Positions 50,385 to 59,307 of a stretch of DNA of 64,000 bases are shown piece after piece. Origin of the DNA: Sedimenticola selenatireducens DSM 17993 (GTDB lineage: Bacteria; Pseudomonadota; Gammaproteobacteria; Chromatiales; Chromatiaceae); assembly GCF_000428045.1 (NCBI RefSeq), contig NZ_KE386617.1, positions 157,997 through 221,996 of the forward strand, written 5' to 3'. Position 1 is the first letter of the stretch; each line of letters opens with the position of its first letter. The translations under genes were made by a program, and so were the position numbers. The notes under the pieces are model-generated. The model ran no database searches. It was given only the letters and a program-made list of their open reading frames with translations, and was not told the origin of the DNA.

Positions 50385-50426
50385 AGAATAGTCTTTCGCT
50401 CAAGCCATGTCTGTGACTAAGTCACA
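50385..50426 (-). promoter_or_regulatory. Palindromic Crp-type operator and -10 box for the DUF2892 gene
   Basis: TGTGACTAAGTCACA (50412-50426) is a perfect 15-base palindrome with a single central base. On the minus strand a -10-like TATTCT (complement of 50385-50390) lies 21 bases downstream. This places the palindrome centre about 41 bases before the predicted start, the class II Crp/Fnr position. Confidence 0.6.
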
Positions 50427-50451
50427 CAGGGGTTTGACAAGCTGATCCGCT

Positions 50452-51135
50452 TTACCGTTCGCTGTGTTTCTGATGGAGTTTTTCCGGGTCAAGCAGTTCT
50501 ATGGAGCCACGTGTTACCTTGATCATTCCATCCAGCTCAAACTCCTTCAGGATTCTGCTGACCACTTCTCGCGAGGTGCCGAGTTCCGAGGCGATCTCCT
50601 GATGGGTTACCAGTAGTACATGACCCGTTTTGTCCATTCTGTTGCAGAGGTGGTCGGCAATTCTTTTGTCCATTCTCCTGAAAACCACATCTTCCACTAC
50701 ATTGATTATGTTGGATAATCGAGTAGCTACCAGGCCAAAAATGTAATCCTGCCAGGCGCTAGACTCAGATAGCCAGCGTCGGACATCGCTGGCGGGTACC
50801 ACGGCTGCCTCCACATCAGTTTCACAAATAGCAAATGCAGGAAAGGGGATATGACTGAGAATGCAGGAAGCAGTAAGAATGCAGCTTTCCCCCGGGCCTA
50901 CCCGATAAAGAGTGATCTCTTTGCCGTTTTCCCCCAGCTTGTAGACTCTTGCAGTGCCATTGAGGAGGATCGCCAGATGACTGCAGTTGCTACCTTCATG
51001 GCACACGTGTTGCCCTTTGGGAAGATTTGCGATGCTGGCTTTTTCGAAAAAGTATTGGTTTAGCGGGTCATCGCTCTGGCGTATACATTGGATCTGTTCC
51101 GCCAGCCTTGCTCTCATATTACTATCTATGGCCAC
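50452..51135 (-). CDS. Crp-family transcriptional regulator without Fe-S ligands
   Basis: The 227-residue protein has an effector-binding beta-roll (from NLPKGQHVCHEGSNCSHLAILLNG), a dimerisation helix and the helix-turn-helix ASELGTSREVVSRILKEF. The FNR cysteine pattern is absent. The helix residues SRE-xx-SR resemble Escherichia coli CRP (SRETVGR), which reads TGTGA half-sites, and a TGTGAC palindrome lies just downstream. The cyclic-nucleotide residues of CRP are not clearly conserved. It starts with GTG at 51135, only 15 bases after the 774-residue receiver protein, so they are probably one operon. Confidence 0.88.
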   Translation of the reverse strand: MAIDSNMRARLAEQIQCIRQSDDPLNQYFFEKASIANLPKGQHVCHEGSNCSHLAILLNGTARVYKLGENGKEITLYRVGPGESCILTASCILSHIPFPAFAICETDVEAAVVPASDVRRWLSESSAWQDYIFGLVATRLSNIINVVEDVVFRRMDKRIADHLCNRMDKTGHVLLVTHQEIASELGTSREVVSRILKEFELDGMIKVTRGSIELLDPEKLHQKHSER

Positions 51136-51150
51136 GGGGTGCTCCCGGTA

Positions 51151-53475
51151 TCAATAGTGTGAATTGCCGGATATTACCGGCACCCAATCGGCGGATTCCA
51201 GCCATGAAGATGATATGGATTCTGGCTCAGTAACAGCAGGTAGTATTATGTTGGCGCCATTTTTTCTGATCTGGGCGATAATCCCGCTTATCTCTTCGTT
51301 GTCCGCTTTAAGGACAGGACCGGCCAGCCGAACAAAGTCCGCATCCAGATAGTGCAGTACTTTGAGTGCCGTGCTGCTTGCGCCGAAGCGCGAGAGTGAA
51401 ACCTTAATGCCCATCTCCTGCAACTGGACGAAATGTTCTTTTGCAGCTTTCAGATCAATACTCAAATCGGCAATGCGGTATTCAAGGACCAGTCCAACCC
51501 CCACCATCTGCCGGGCTCGCAGCTGATCCCTGAGCCAGCCCGTAATTGTGCCTTGAAAGATGGATTTGGATGATTGAGCAACTATGAGCAAATTGTTTTT
51601 TCCTTCAGCCCGTTTCTCTTCCAGCGTAACCAACGCGCGCTCTATGAGCCACTGACTGAACTGGGTGCCAAGATTTTCTGCATCGGCCAGTGACATGATT
51701 TCCGAGCTGCCGAGCTGACGTCCATCAGGAAGTAGTAGCCGGGGTTTCACATCATATGCTTTCGTGCCCGCTTTTTGAGTATGAGTCAGTGCTCTGAAAA
51801 AGAGCTGGAAGCTTCTTTTCTGAAGTGCCTGTTTGAACAGGTCCGGCAGCTCACTTGCATCGGCCCTGTTGCGTGGGCCTCCTCCTTCAACATACAAATT
51901 AACGTATCGATCGCTGCCTTGGATGTCCTGTGAGGCTGCGGATGCATTGGCGATAAGGTCGGATGCGCTGCTCTGCTCGCTGCCAAAGGTGGCAATTCCT
52001 ATATACGGGGTCAGTTTCGCTTCGGTTTTTAATTCGATTAGTTTATGCGCAAGCTTCTCGGCCAAACTGATTATATTCTTCTGATGTGGTCGCAGGATCA
52101 GAATTGCAAAACTGTCATCATCTATGCGGGCGGCAATATCCTGCTCTTCCAGCAGTCCACTGATAAGACTGCCCAGATTGGCGAGGTAACCGTCATTTTC
52201 CGGGCTTAAGCGGTCATTGCCTGCTTTTTGGAGTGATATATAGAGCACACCACCAGTGGCGACGAGATCCTGTATCCGGGTGGTTGTTTGATCGAGCTGT
52301 TCATAAAAGTGGCGTCGGTTATGGAGCCCGGTGAGCAGATCCCTGCTGTTGGGGTGGTGATGCTGTTTTTCCAGAATGCGTGCGCGTTGCACCCGGTGGG
52401 TGATTGTATTGACCAGGTGCCGGGGACGGATTGGCTTGCTGAGGAAATCATCCCCGCCAACGCTCAAGGCATCCAGCTGTTTGTCTGTATCCTGTTCCCC
52501 GGAGAGAAAAACAACCGGTGTCATGACGAAATCAGGGTGCTCTCTGATAATGGTTGTCAACTCAATGCCGTTGGCATTGGGCATATAGATGTCCATCAGA
52601 ATCAGGTCGGGGCGGAACTTGTCGAGTGCCTCGATTACTCTCAGGGGTTCTGTTATGACCTGGGTTTTCATGCCGCTTTTCCTTAGTATGGAAGCGGCAA
52701 AATCCGCCTGCGACGGATCATCTTCGACTATGAGAATACGGTAACAGTCAGTCTTGGGTGAGGCCAGTTCGATGACTCGGTCAGTGAGGTCCTGGGTGTT
52801 TATCGGCGTGAGGTAGTAGGCATCCACGCCGCTGCGAAGAGCCAGCAGACGTTGTTCCAGATCCCGTGTCTGGCTGATGCAGATTACCCCGACATGTAGT
52901 TTCTGGCGCTCCTGCTGTATGGCCAGTTCACGCTTGAGCATGGCAAATCTGGCAAGAAAACTGTCATCGATGATTAACACATCGGGCAGGCGTCTCTGTA
53001 TTTCGCCTTCCACGTCATCCGGGTGATTGAAGCCCAGAACAGTGCAGCCCTGCTCTTCCAGCATGCCGGTCAGTCCAGGCGCCAGCTTGTTATTGCTAAG
53101 CAGTAGATAAACCAGCCGATTTGCCGGCTTCTCTGTTCCTGATTTGCTGCGTATCAGATCAGACTCATGCTTGATAGCCGAGATCAGTGTGCCGACGGTC
53201 TGTTGTTGTTCAATTGTTGGAATGGTGTCGCGGTCTATGAAATTGCCCAGGTAGACTTCCAGGGAAAAACTACTTTCACTCAAGTTGATCAGGCCAAAAC
53301 CGCCACTGGTGCCGGTCAGGTTCTGGACCTTGAGGCATAGTTTCTTTAACAGGGTGTTGTTCCATATTCCCTGGGAGAGTTGAATCCAGTCATTGCCAAT
53401 ACTGATGATCCGTTCAGGAAGATGCTGAATAAACGCTGCTTTGAGCTCACGCTCTTTTTGTTGCTGTTCAGGCAT
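51151..53475 (-). CDS. Receiver protein with degenerate GGDEF and EAL domains
   Basis: The 774-residue protein has a novel N-terminal domain (about 1-115), a degenerate receiver (about 118-235) and an intact receiver (about 245-365; RILIVEDDPSQ and Asp295 in LILMDIYMPNANG). A GGDEF-like domain (about 385-545) starts TGLHNRRHFYEQL. At the GGDEF site it reads RIDDDSF, so the catalytic Glu is lost. The EAL-like part (about 555-774) lacks the EAL Glu (YDVKPRLL) and has SRFGASSTAL in place of DDFGTGYSSL. It should be unable to make or hydrolyse c-di-GMP and may instead bind it or a partner. It is divergent from the hybrid kinase and precedes a Crp-family gene. Confidence 0.85.
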   Translation of the reverse strand: MPEQQQKERELKAAFIQHLPERIISIGNDWIQLSQGIWNNTLLKKLCLKVQNLTGTSGGFGLINLSESSFSLEVYLGNFIDRDTIPTIEQQQTVGTLISAIKHESDLIRSKSGTEKPANRLVYLLLSNNKLAPGLTGMLEEQGCTVLGFNHPDDVEGEIQRRLPDVLIIDDSFLARFAMLKRELAIQQERQKLHVGVICISQTRDLEQRLLALRSGVDAYYLTPINTQDLTDRVIELASPKTDCYRILIVEDDPSQADFAASILRKSGMKTQVITEPLRVIEALDKFRPDLILMDIYMPNANGIELTTIIREHPDFVMTPVVFLSGEQDTDKQLDALSVGGDDFLSKPIRPRHLVNTITHRVQRARILEKQHHHPNSRDLLTGLHNRRHFYEQLDQTTTRIQDLVATGGVLYISLQKAGNDRLSPENDGYLANLGSLISGLLEEQDIAARIDDDSFAILILRPHQKNIISLAEKLAHKLIELKTEAKLTPYIGIATFGSEQSSASDLIANASAASQDIQGSDRYVNLYVEGGGPRNRADASELPDLFKQALQKRSFQLFFRALTHTQKAGTKAYDVKPRLLLPDGRQLGSSEIMSLADAENLGTQFSQWLIERALVTLEEKRAEGKNNLLIVAQSSKSIFQGTITGWLRDQLRARQMVGVGLVLEYRIADLSIDLKAAKEHFVQLQEMGIKVSLSRFGASSTALKVLHYLDADFVRLAGPVLKADNEEISGIIAQIRKNGANIILPAVTEPESISSSWLESADWVPVISGNSHY

Positions 53476-53738
53476 ATGTTCAGTTCCTTGCTATACAGTG
53501 TATGCTGACAGGATCCAGGCCAATGCTGGTAACGCCAGTTTTGCATTATATTATCCCATTGGCAGCAATTGTAACCTATTGGTTAGCACGCTGTTTTTGA
53601 AATTTCGGGAAGTCTGGCCGGCCATACCGTATGGGTGGGTTTGTGATATGGGGACAGTCCTCGGGGACTGGAAAGATTACTCTTTCCTGAGCCGGTATAT
53701 GAGCTTCGGGTGAGGCGCTGATATCAGTTGGAAACAGA

Positions 53739-56561
53739 ATGTCAGAAATGAAAATAACACGGACCCTGTTGATCAGTATGGAGCGGGCCAGATTGTTTTA
53801 TAGCGGGCTCGGTTTTGCCGGTATCGCCACCATCCTGTTGTCCGCGCTGGTCTACTGGCTTGGCGCTCGGGTGGGCGGTGGCCCGATACGCCCGCTGGCG
53901 GGCGGCCTGATATTGATCGGTGTCATGCAACTGGCGATCTGGTACGCCTGGCATCTGCGCAAGCCAGATAAATTCAGGGTCAGGCGATGGGTCTATTACC
54001 CACTGTTGACTACGCTGCCGTCGGGCGCCTGCTGGGGCGGTATTACGGCCTATCTCCTGCCGCTGTATCAAACAGATACGGGCCTGCTGATACTGCTCTC
54101 TATCGGTGCTAGCGCGCTGTTGTCGATCATGTTGCTGTCCGCCCTTGATTTGATGGTGTTGCTGTTTTTTGCCAGTTTTCTGACTTCCCTGTTATGGGTG
54201 TTTAACTACAGTCAGCTCTGGCCTTCGGGCAGCATAGTCACGGTCTTACTGGCTTTTGTAGTGGGGCTTGGTCTGGTAGCGGCCGCATTTTCAGTGCTCT
54301 TCGGCATTATTGCCCGGCTTCGGGCCGGGAAACAGAATGTCAGTGGCAAGCTCGATCAGGCTCGCCTCAAAATGGTCGGATTAAACTCCCGGCTCAGCGA
54401 TGAGGATGAGCGTCGGCGCGATGTGGAGCAAGAGCTCTATCTGGCCAAAGAGGCGGCCGAGACCGCCAATATGGTGAAAGGCGAATTCCTTGCCACCATG
54501 AGTCATGAAATTCGTACGCCACTCAACGGTATCGTGCCGCTACTGGAGATCCTGCGTGAGACCAATCTGGATCGGGAGCAGCGGCAGTTTGTGAATACCG
54601 CGCTGAATTCATCCTATCACCTGCTGAGCATTATTAATGACATTCTCGATTTCTCGAAAATAGAGGCAGGAAAGCTCGACCTGGAGTCAATCGAGCTGAA
54701 TCTGCGGGATCTGGTTGAGTCCGTGGTGACCATGATGTCCAAGAGCGCCGAGCGTCGCGGATTGGATCTGGATTACCGGATAGCGGCGGATCTGCCCAGG
54801 ATGGTCAGGGGGGATCCGATCAGGCTGCGTCAGGTACTGACCAATCTGGTCAGCAATGCCATCAAGTTCACTTCCAAAGGCGGGGTCATGGTTGAGTTGG
54901 CCTGTCGGGGGCGCAGCAGAAAAAATATTGAGGTGATCTTTGCCGTCAAGGATACGGGCGCCGGCATCAGCGGAGAGATTCAGGCCCGCCTGTTTCGATC
55001 CTTCAATCAGGCCGATGCTTCCACTACCCGTAAGCATGGAGGAACCGGGCTGGGCCTGGTGATCTCTCGGCGCCTTGTGGAGTTGATGGATGGCAAGATA
55101 GGGGTGAGGTCGGAAGTAGGAAAGGGATCGGTCTTCTGGTTTTTGGTCCCGTTGCGTAAATCCTTGCAGGATATACCGGCTGACAGGCGCTCGCTAAAGG
55201 GGGTGCGAGTTCTAGTTATTAATGATAACGATCGTCATGCGGAGAAGTTGGAGCAATATCTCAATGAGTGGGGTGTCCTGCATCAGCGCACGAATAGCAC
55301 TATGGATGCCCTGTCAAAATTGATATCAACCGCAAACCTGGGTGAGAGTTGGGCCTATGAAGTGGTAATTATTGATAACAAGGCCCTGGGTGGCCGGCTG
55401 CGGGGCTTTCTGCAGGAGATCAATAGTGAGCCGCTGCTGGGGGGGGTGAAGCTGTTGACAATCGGCGATTCCGTTCGATCAGTCACCAGGCTGGGTGTGG
55501 ACGCCACACTCGCGCGACCGGTAAAGAAGAGTGATCTATATCGTGCGTTGTGTCGACTGATGGATGTGCAGAGTGAGGTGGCACAGGGTTCACAGACGGC
55601 GGCAGAGAAGCTTACCAATCAATTTCTTTATGCTGATTCCCAGGGCCAGTCATGGGCGGAAACGGTACCGATTGAAACAGCTGACGAATCGGGAGATCAA
55701 TCCTCCAGCGAGGTGCGGCTGATGGGGCATGTCCTGTTGGTCGAAGATAATCTGGTCAATCTCAATGTGGCAAAAAAGATTCTGCTACGGTTGGGCCTGG
55801 AATGTGATGTGGCTCAGGATGGACTGGCTGCCCTTACCGCAATTAACCACCATCACTATGATCTGGTGCTGATGGATTGCCAGATGCCGCGTATGGATGG
55901 CTATGAGGCCACCCGGGCGATTCGCCTGCGGGAAGCCACCAAGGGATTGACCCGTTTGCCGGTCATTGCCATGACCGCCAATGCAATGGAAGGCGATCGT
56001 GAAAAATGTCTGGATGCCGGAATGGATGATTATCTCTCCAAGCCGGTCATGCCCGCGACCCTGCGACTAATGCTTTGCCAGTGGCTGCCCCGAAGTGAGC
56101 AGGATATCCCGGAAATGAGAAGTGAGGAGATTCAACCGGGTAGCGAAGCGGAAAGAATTTATCCTGCATCCGGTGATTCAGTCGAACGGGGTGGGCGGTT
56201 AACCGATGTTGATCGGGGTGTACTCGAAGAGTTGCAGGAAATTATGGACGATGATTTTTCCACCTTGCTGTTGAGTTTTCTTGATGCGGCACCGGGACTG
56301 ATCCGTGAGATTGAAGCGGGTATTCTGGATGGGGATGCCAAGCAAGTGATTCTGCCTGCCCATTCATTGAAGTCGAGTAGCGCCAATGTGGGTGCGCTGA
56401 AGCTTTCTGGTATAGCACGCCAGATGGAACAGGATGCGAAAAACGGGGATCTTGCCGCCGTATCCGCTGCATTTGAACAACTGAATCAATCTTGCGATGC
56501 TGCCGGCCGCATCCTGCGTAAGGCGTGTGAGCAGGGATTGAATCAACTGGGCTTTGACTAA
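53739..56561 (+). CDS. Membrane hybrid histidine kinase with receivers and Hpt domain
   Basis: The 940-residue protein has six or seven membrane helices in its first 195 residues with almost no periplasmic loops, then a coiled coil (about 205-240). The phosphoacceptor is His256 in ATMSHEIRTPLNG. The ATPase domain has VSNAIKFTSKGG, DTGAGISGE and GGTGLGLVISRRLVE. A partly degenerate receiver (about 480-610) is followed by an intact one (Asp713 in VLMDCQMPRMDG). The Hpt domain carries His875 in PAHSLKSSSANVG. This is a BarA/ArcB-like phosphorelay protein. Its output regulator is not adjacent, but the divergent receiver protein is a candidate partner. Confidence 0.93.
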   Translation: MSEMKITRTLLISMERARLFYSGLGFAGIATILLSALVYWLGARVGGGPIRPLAGGLILIGVMQLAIWYAWHLRKPDKFRVRRWVYYPLLTTLPSGACWGGITAYLLPLYQTDTGLLILLSIGASALLSIMLLSALDLMVLLFFASFLTSLLWVFNYSQLWPSGSIVTVLLAFVVGLGLVAAAFSVLFGIIARLRAGKQNVSGKLDQARLKMVGLNSRLSDEDERRRDVEQELYLAKEAAETANMVKGEFLATMSHEIRTPLNGIVPLLEILRETNLDREQRQFVNTALNSSYHLLSIINDILDFSKIEAGKLDLESIELNLRDLVESVVTMMSKSAERRGLDLDYRIAADLPRMVRGDPIRLRQVLTNLVSNAIKFTSKGGVMVELACRGRSRKNIEVIFAVKDTGAGISGEIQARLFRSFNQADASTTRKHGGTGLGLVISRRLVELMDGKIGVRSEVGKGSVFWFLVPLRKSLQDIPADRRSLKGVRVLVINDNDRHAEKLEQYLNEWGVLHQRTNSTMDALSKLISTANLGESWAYEVVIIDNKALGGRLRGFLQEINSEPLLGGVKLLTIGDSVRSVTRLGVDATLARPVKKSDLYRALCRLMDVQSEVAQGSQTAAEKLTNQFLYADSQGQSWAETVPIETADESGDQSSSEVRLMGHVLLVEDNLVNLNVAKKILLRLGLECDVAQDGLAALTAINHHHYDLVLMDCQMPRMDGYEATRAIRLREATKGLTRLPVIAMTANAMEGDREKCLDAGMDDYLSKPVMPATLRLMLCQWLPRSEQDIPEMRSEEIQPGSEAERIYPASGDSVERGGRLTDVDRGVLEELQEIMDDDFSTLLLSFLDAAPGLIREIEAGILDGDAKQVILPAHSLKSSSANVGALKLSGIARQMEQDAKNGDLAAVSAAFEQLNQSCDAAGRILRKACEQGLNQLGFD

Positions 56562-56571
56562 TGGGAATGGC

Positions 56572-57864
56572 GTGGCGCTGAACAGTAAAAAGGTCTGGAA
56601 AAACCGGCAGGTTCTTTCATGGGGACTCTATGACTGGGCAAATTCCGCCTTCGCCACAACGGTGATGGCGGGATTTTTCCCACTGTTCTTTAAACAGTAT
56701 TGGGCTGCCGACCTGGCTGCCGGCGATAGCACCTTTCTGCTAGGCAGTTTCAATGCCCTTGCCAGTATGGTGGTTGTGCTGCTGGCTCCACTCCTGGGTG
56801 CCATTGCCGACAGCAGCAGTGCCCGCAAACGTTTTTTGCGCTACTTCGCCATGATGGGGGTTGTGATGACCGGTGCCCTCTACCTCGTCGCAGCCGGCGG
56901 CTGGATGATGGCGCTGATGCTCTATGCAATGGCGGTGATCGGTTTTTCCAGCGGTAATATTTTCTATGACGCCCTGCTGCCGGAGGTGGCAGATGAGTCT
57001 GAATTGGATGTGGTGTCATCGATTGGTTTTGCTCTGGGTTATCTGGGTGGCGGTATCCTGTTTGCCGTTAATGTCTGGATGACGCTCAATCCAACACTGT
57101 TTGGTCTGGCCGATGCAGCGGCGGCAGTGAAGGTTTCATTCCTGATGGTGGCGATCTGGTGGGCGGTGTTCACCATTCCAGTGCTGTTGTTCGTGCCGGA
57201 GCCGGTGACTGTCAGGCCTGTTGGTTGGTTGGCGAGTGTCAGGGCCGGTGCGCAACAACTCCGATACACCTTCTCAAAGTTGAAACTGCTGCGTCAGACC
57301 GGGCTGTTCCTGGTCGCCTACTGGCTTTACATCGACGGCGTGGATACCATCATCAGAATGGCGGTGGATTATGGTCTTGCGCTTGGTTTTGATGCCGATG
57401 GGTTGATTGTAGCACTGCTGATTACCCAATTTGTCGGTTTTCCCGCCGCCATACTGTTCGGCCATCTGGGCGAGCGTTTTGGTCCCAAGCAGGGTATTTT
57501 TGTAGCTATCGGCATCTATTTGGTTATTATCCTCTGGGCCTATCAAATGGATCAGGTGTGGGAGTTTTATCTGCTGGCGGTGGCTATCGGCCTGGTCCAG
57601 GGGGGCATCCAGGCGCTGAGCCGGTCATTCTATGTTCGCCTGATTCCACGGGATAAGCCGGCCGAGTTTTTCGGTTTCTACAATATGCTGGGAAAGTTCG
57701 CGGCAGTACTGGGTCCGCTGATGATGGGTGTGGTCAGTGTGGCGACGGGAAGCCCCAGGCTATCAATCCTCTCGGTGGCAGTGCTGTTTGTTGCCGGCGC
57801 CTTGTTGCTTAAACGGGTCGATGAAACAGCAGGGAGAGCCCAGGCCCGGTTGCTTGAAGAGTGA
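56572..57864 (+). CDS. MFS transporter of the UMF1 family
   Basis: A roughly 430-residue transporter with about 12 membrane helices. The N-terminus has WGLYDWANSAFATTVMAGFFPLFFKQYW, the hallmark of the UMF1 (Atg22-like) group. Other features are GSFNALASMVVVLLAPLLGAIAD and the C-terminal SRSFYVRLIPRDKPAEFFGFYNMLGKFAAVLGP. The start is uncertain: GTG at 56572 or TTG at 56554, the latter overlapping the kinase gene. The substrate is not known. The next gene begins directly after the stop. Confidence 0.88.
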   Translation: MALNSKKVWKNRQVLSWGLYDWANSAFATTVMAGFFPLFFKQYWAADLAAGDSTFLLGSFNALASMVVVLLAPLLGAIADSSSARKRFLRYFAMMGVVMTGALYLVAAGGWMMALMLYAMAVIGFSSGNIFYDALLPEVADESELDVVSSIGFALGYLGGGILFAVNVWMTLNPTLFGLADAAAAVKVSFLMVAIWWAVFTIPVLLFVPEPVTVRPVGWLASVRAGAQQLRYTFSKLKLLRQTGLFLVAYWLYIDGVDTIIRMAVDYGLALGFDADGLIVALLITQFVGFPAAILFGHLGERFGPKQGIFVAIGIYLVIILWAYQMDQVWEFYLLAVAIGLVQGGIQALSRSFYVRLIPRDKPAEFFGFYNMLGKFAAVLGPLMMGVVSVATGSPRLSILSVAVLFVAGALLLKRVDETAGRAQARLLEE

Positions 57865-57867
57865 GTG

Positions 57868-58554
57868 ATGCATTTTGTTATCCTTCTGGTTCTGTTGATC
57901 CTGCTTATTCTTGGGCCCCAATGGTGGGTCAGGTCGGTACTGTCCCGGTATAACAGGGAAGACCGGCGGTTTCCCGGTTCAGGAGGTGAATTGGCGCGCC
58001 ATCTGCTGGACCGACTTTCCCTCGAGCAGGTCAATGTTGAGGAGACGTCCGGTGGACAGGGTGACCACTATGACCCGGAATCCCGTTGCGTCAGATTGAC
58101 CCCGGAGAATCTGCATGGCCGATCATTAACGGCCGTGGTAACGGCCTCACATGAAGTGGGGCATGCCATTCAGCATGCCTTGGGATACGGTCCCTTCCGC
58201 TGGCGTATGCGTCTGGTGAAAATCGCGCTGGTTGCGGAACGTCTGGGTTCCTTTTTACTGTTCGCCGTCCCGGTGTTGACCCTGATCACCAAGGCCCCCG
58301 GCGCCGGTGTGCTCATGTTTCTGGCGGCGGCAGCTACCTTGGGTGTCGGGTTGCTGGTGCAATTGATAACGCTGCCGGTTGAGTGGGATGCCAGTTTTGC
58401 ACGCGCCATGCCGCTTCTGGAGTCCGGCTATCTGGATAAGACCCAATTACCTGCCGCCAGGACCATTCTGCGTGCCTGCGCCTTTACCTACCTGGCGTCA
58501 TCCCTGGCGGGTCTGCTCAATTTCTGGCGTTGGATGCGTCTCCTTCGGCACTGA
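57868..58554 (+). CDS. Membrane zinc metallopeptidase (YugP-like, PF04298 type)
   Basis: A 228-residue membrane peptidase. An N-terminal helix (about 2-18) precedes the region GSGGELARHLLDRLSLEQVNVE. The zinc motif is TASHEVGHAIQHALGY (HExxH), about residues 92-107. Two or three further helices follow. RVRLTP-like segment CVRLTPENLHGRSLTAVV is typical of the family. The target is unknown. The ATG at 57868 follows the MFS stop by a few bases, suggesting coupling. Confidence 0.85.
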   Translation: MHFVILLVLLILLILGPQWWVRSVLSRYNREDRRFPGSGGELARHLLDRLSLEQVNVEETSGGQGDHYDPESRCVRLTPENLHGRSLTAVVTASHEVGHAIQHALGYGPFRWRMRLVKIALVAERLGSFLLFAVPVLTLITKAPGAGVLMFLAAAATLGVGLLVQLITLPVEWDASFARAMPLLESGYLDKTQLPAARTILRACAFTYLASSLAGLLNFWRWMRLLRH

Positions 58555-58741
58555 GTGGCATGCACTGTCGTGAGACGGGCGGCTACAAGCCTCAGAGCGG
58601 ATCATGACGTACTAGTAGCAGGTCTGAACCATCTGCCATTTTTTCGCCTTTTAGCCGTTTATGCGCTGTCAATTCTTTGTCGCATCCCGGTTAAATATCA
58701 TAACAACATGAAAATAAAGAGAAATATAACCGATTAATAAG

Positions 58742-58757
58742 TGGTATGCCTATTGCA
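58742..58757 (+). promoter_or_regulatory. Sigma-54 (-24/-12) promoter of the fliL operon
   Basis: TGGTATGCCTATTGCA has the invariant GG and GC exactly 10 bases apart and a good TTGCA -12 element. It lies about 34 bases before the fliL start. Sigma-54 control of fliL-type operons is known in Pseudomonas and Vibrio. Confidence 0.7.
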
Positions 58758-58790
58758 TGAGTCGGATTGGTTATCTGAGAGGAATAGCTT

Positions 58791-59303
58791 GTGGCAAAAC
58801 AACAGGAAGATGAAGATCTCGATCTCGGCGCTGAAACCGGCGGCGGATCAAAAAAGAAACTGATGATCGTCATAGCCGGCGTGACCCTGCTATTGATGAT
58901 AGGTCTGGGTGTCGGCTGGTTTCTGATGGATGGTGAAGAAGCCGCGGTAGAGGATGTGCAAGAGGAGGTGGTCGAGGAGCAGCTTCCGGCTATCTATCAT
59001 CCGCTGAATCCGGTTTTTGTGGTCAATCTGCCCCCGGGCGGCAAGGCTAAAATGCTGCAGATTGGTGTGCAGGTGATGGCGCGCGACCCTGCCCTGGTTG
59101 AGTTTATTAAGCACAATGATCCGATGGTGCGGCATAACCTGTTGTCGCTGTTTGGCAATCAACAGGACGCCGCACTGCGTGACCGAAAAGGCAAAGAGAA
59201 GCTCCAGGCGGAAGTCTTCAAGATGATTAACCAGATACTCAAGGATCAGAAGGCGGCGGGCGAGATCGAGGCCGTTTTCTTTACCTCCTTCGTGATGCAA
59301 TAA
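58791..59303 (+). CDS. fliL: Flagellar basal-body protein FliL
   Basis: FliL is a bitopic membrane protein around the basal body that supports the stators. The 170-residue protein has a charged N-terminus, one membrane helix (about 24-43, LMIVIAGVTLLLMIGLGVGWFL) and a periplasmic domain. The family end QILKDQKAAGEIEAVFFTSFVMQ is clear. The start is GTG at 58791 with AGAGGA upstream. It opens the fliLMNOPQR-flhB operon; fliK, often upstream, is not here. Confidence 0.95.
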   Translation: MAKQQEDEDLDLGAETGGGSKKKLMIVIAGVTLLLMIGLGVGWFLMDGEEAAVEDVQEEVVEEQLPAIYHPLNPVFVVNLPPGGKAKMLQIGVQVMARDPALVEFIKHNDPMVRHNLLSLFGNQQDAALRDRKGKEKLQAEVFKMINQILKDQKAAGEIEAVFFTSFVMQ

Positions 59304-59307
59304 GATT

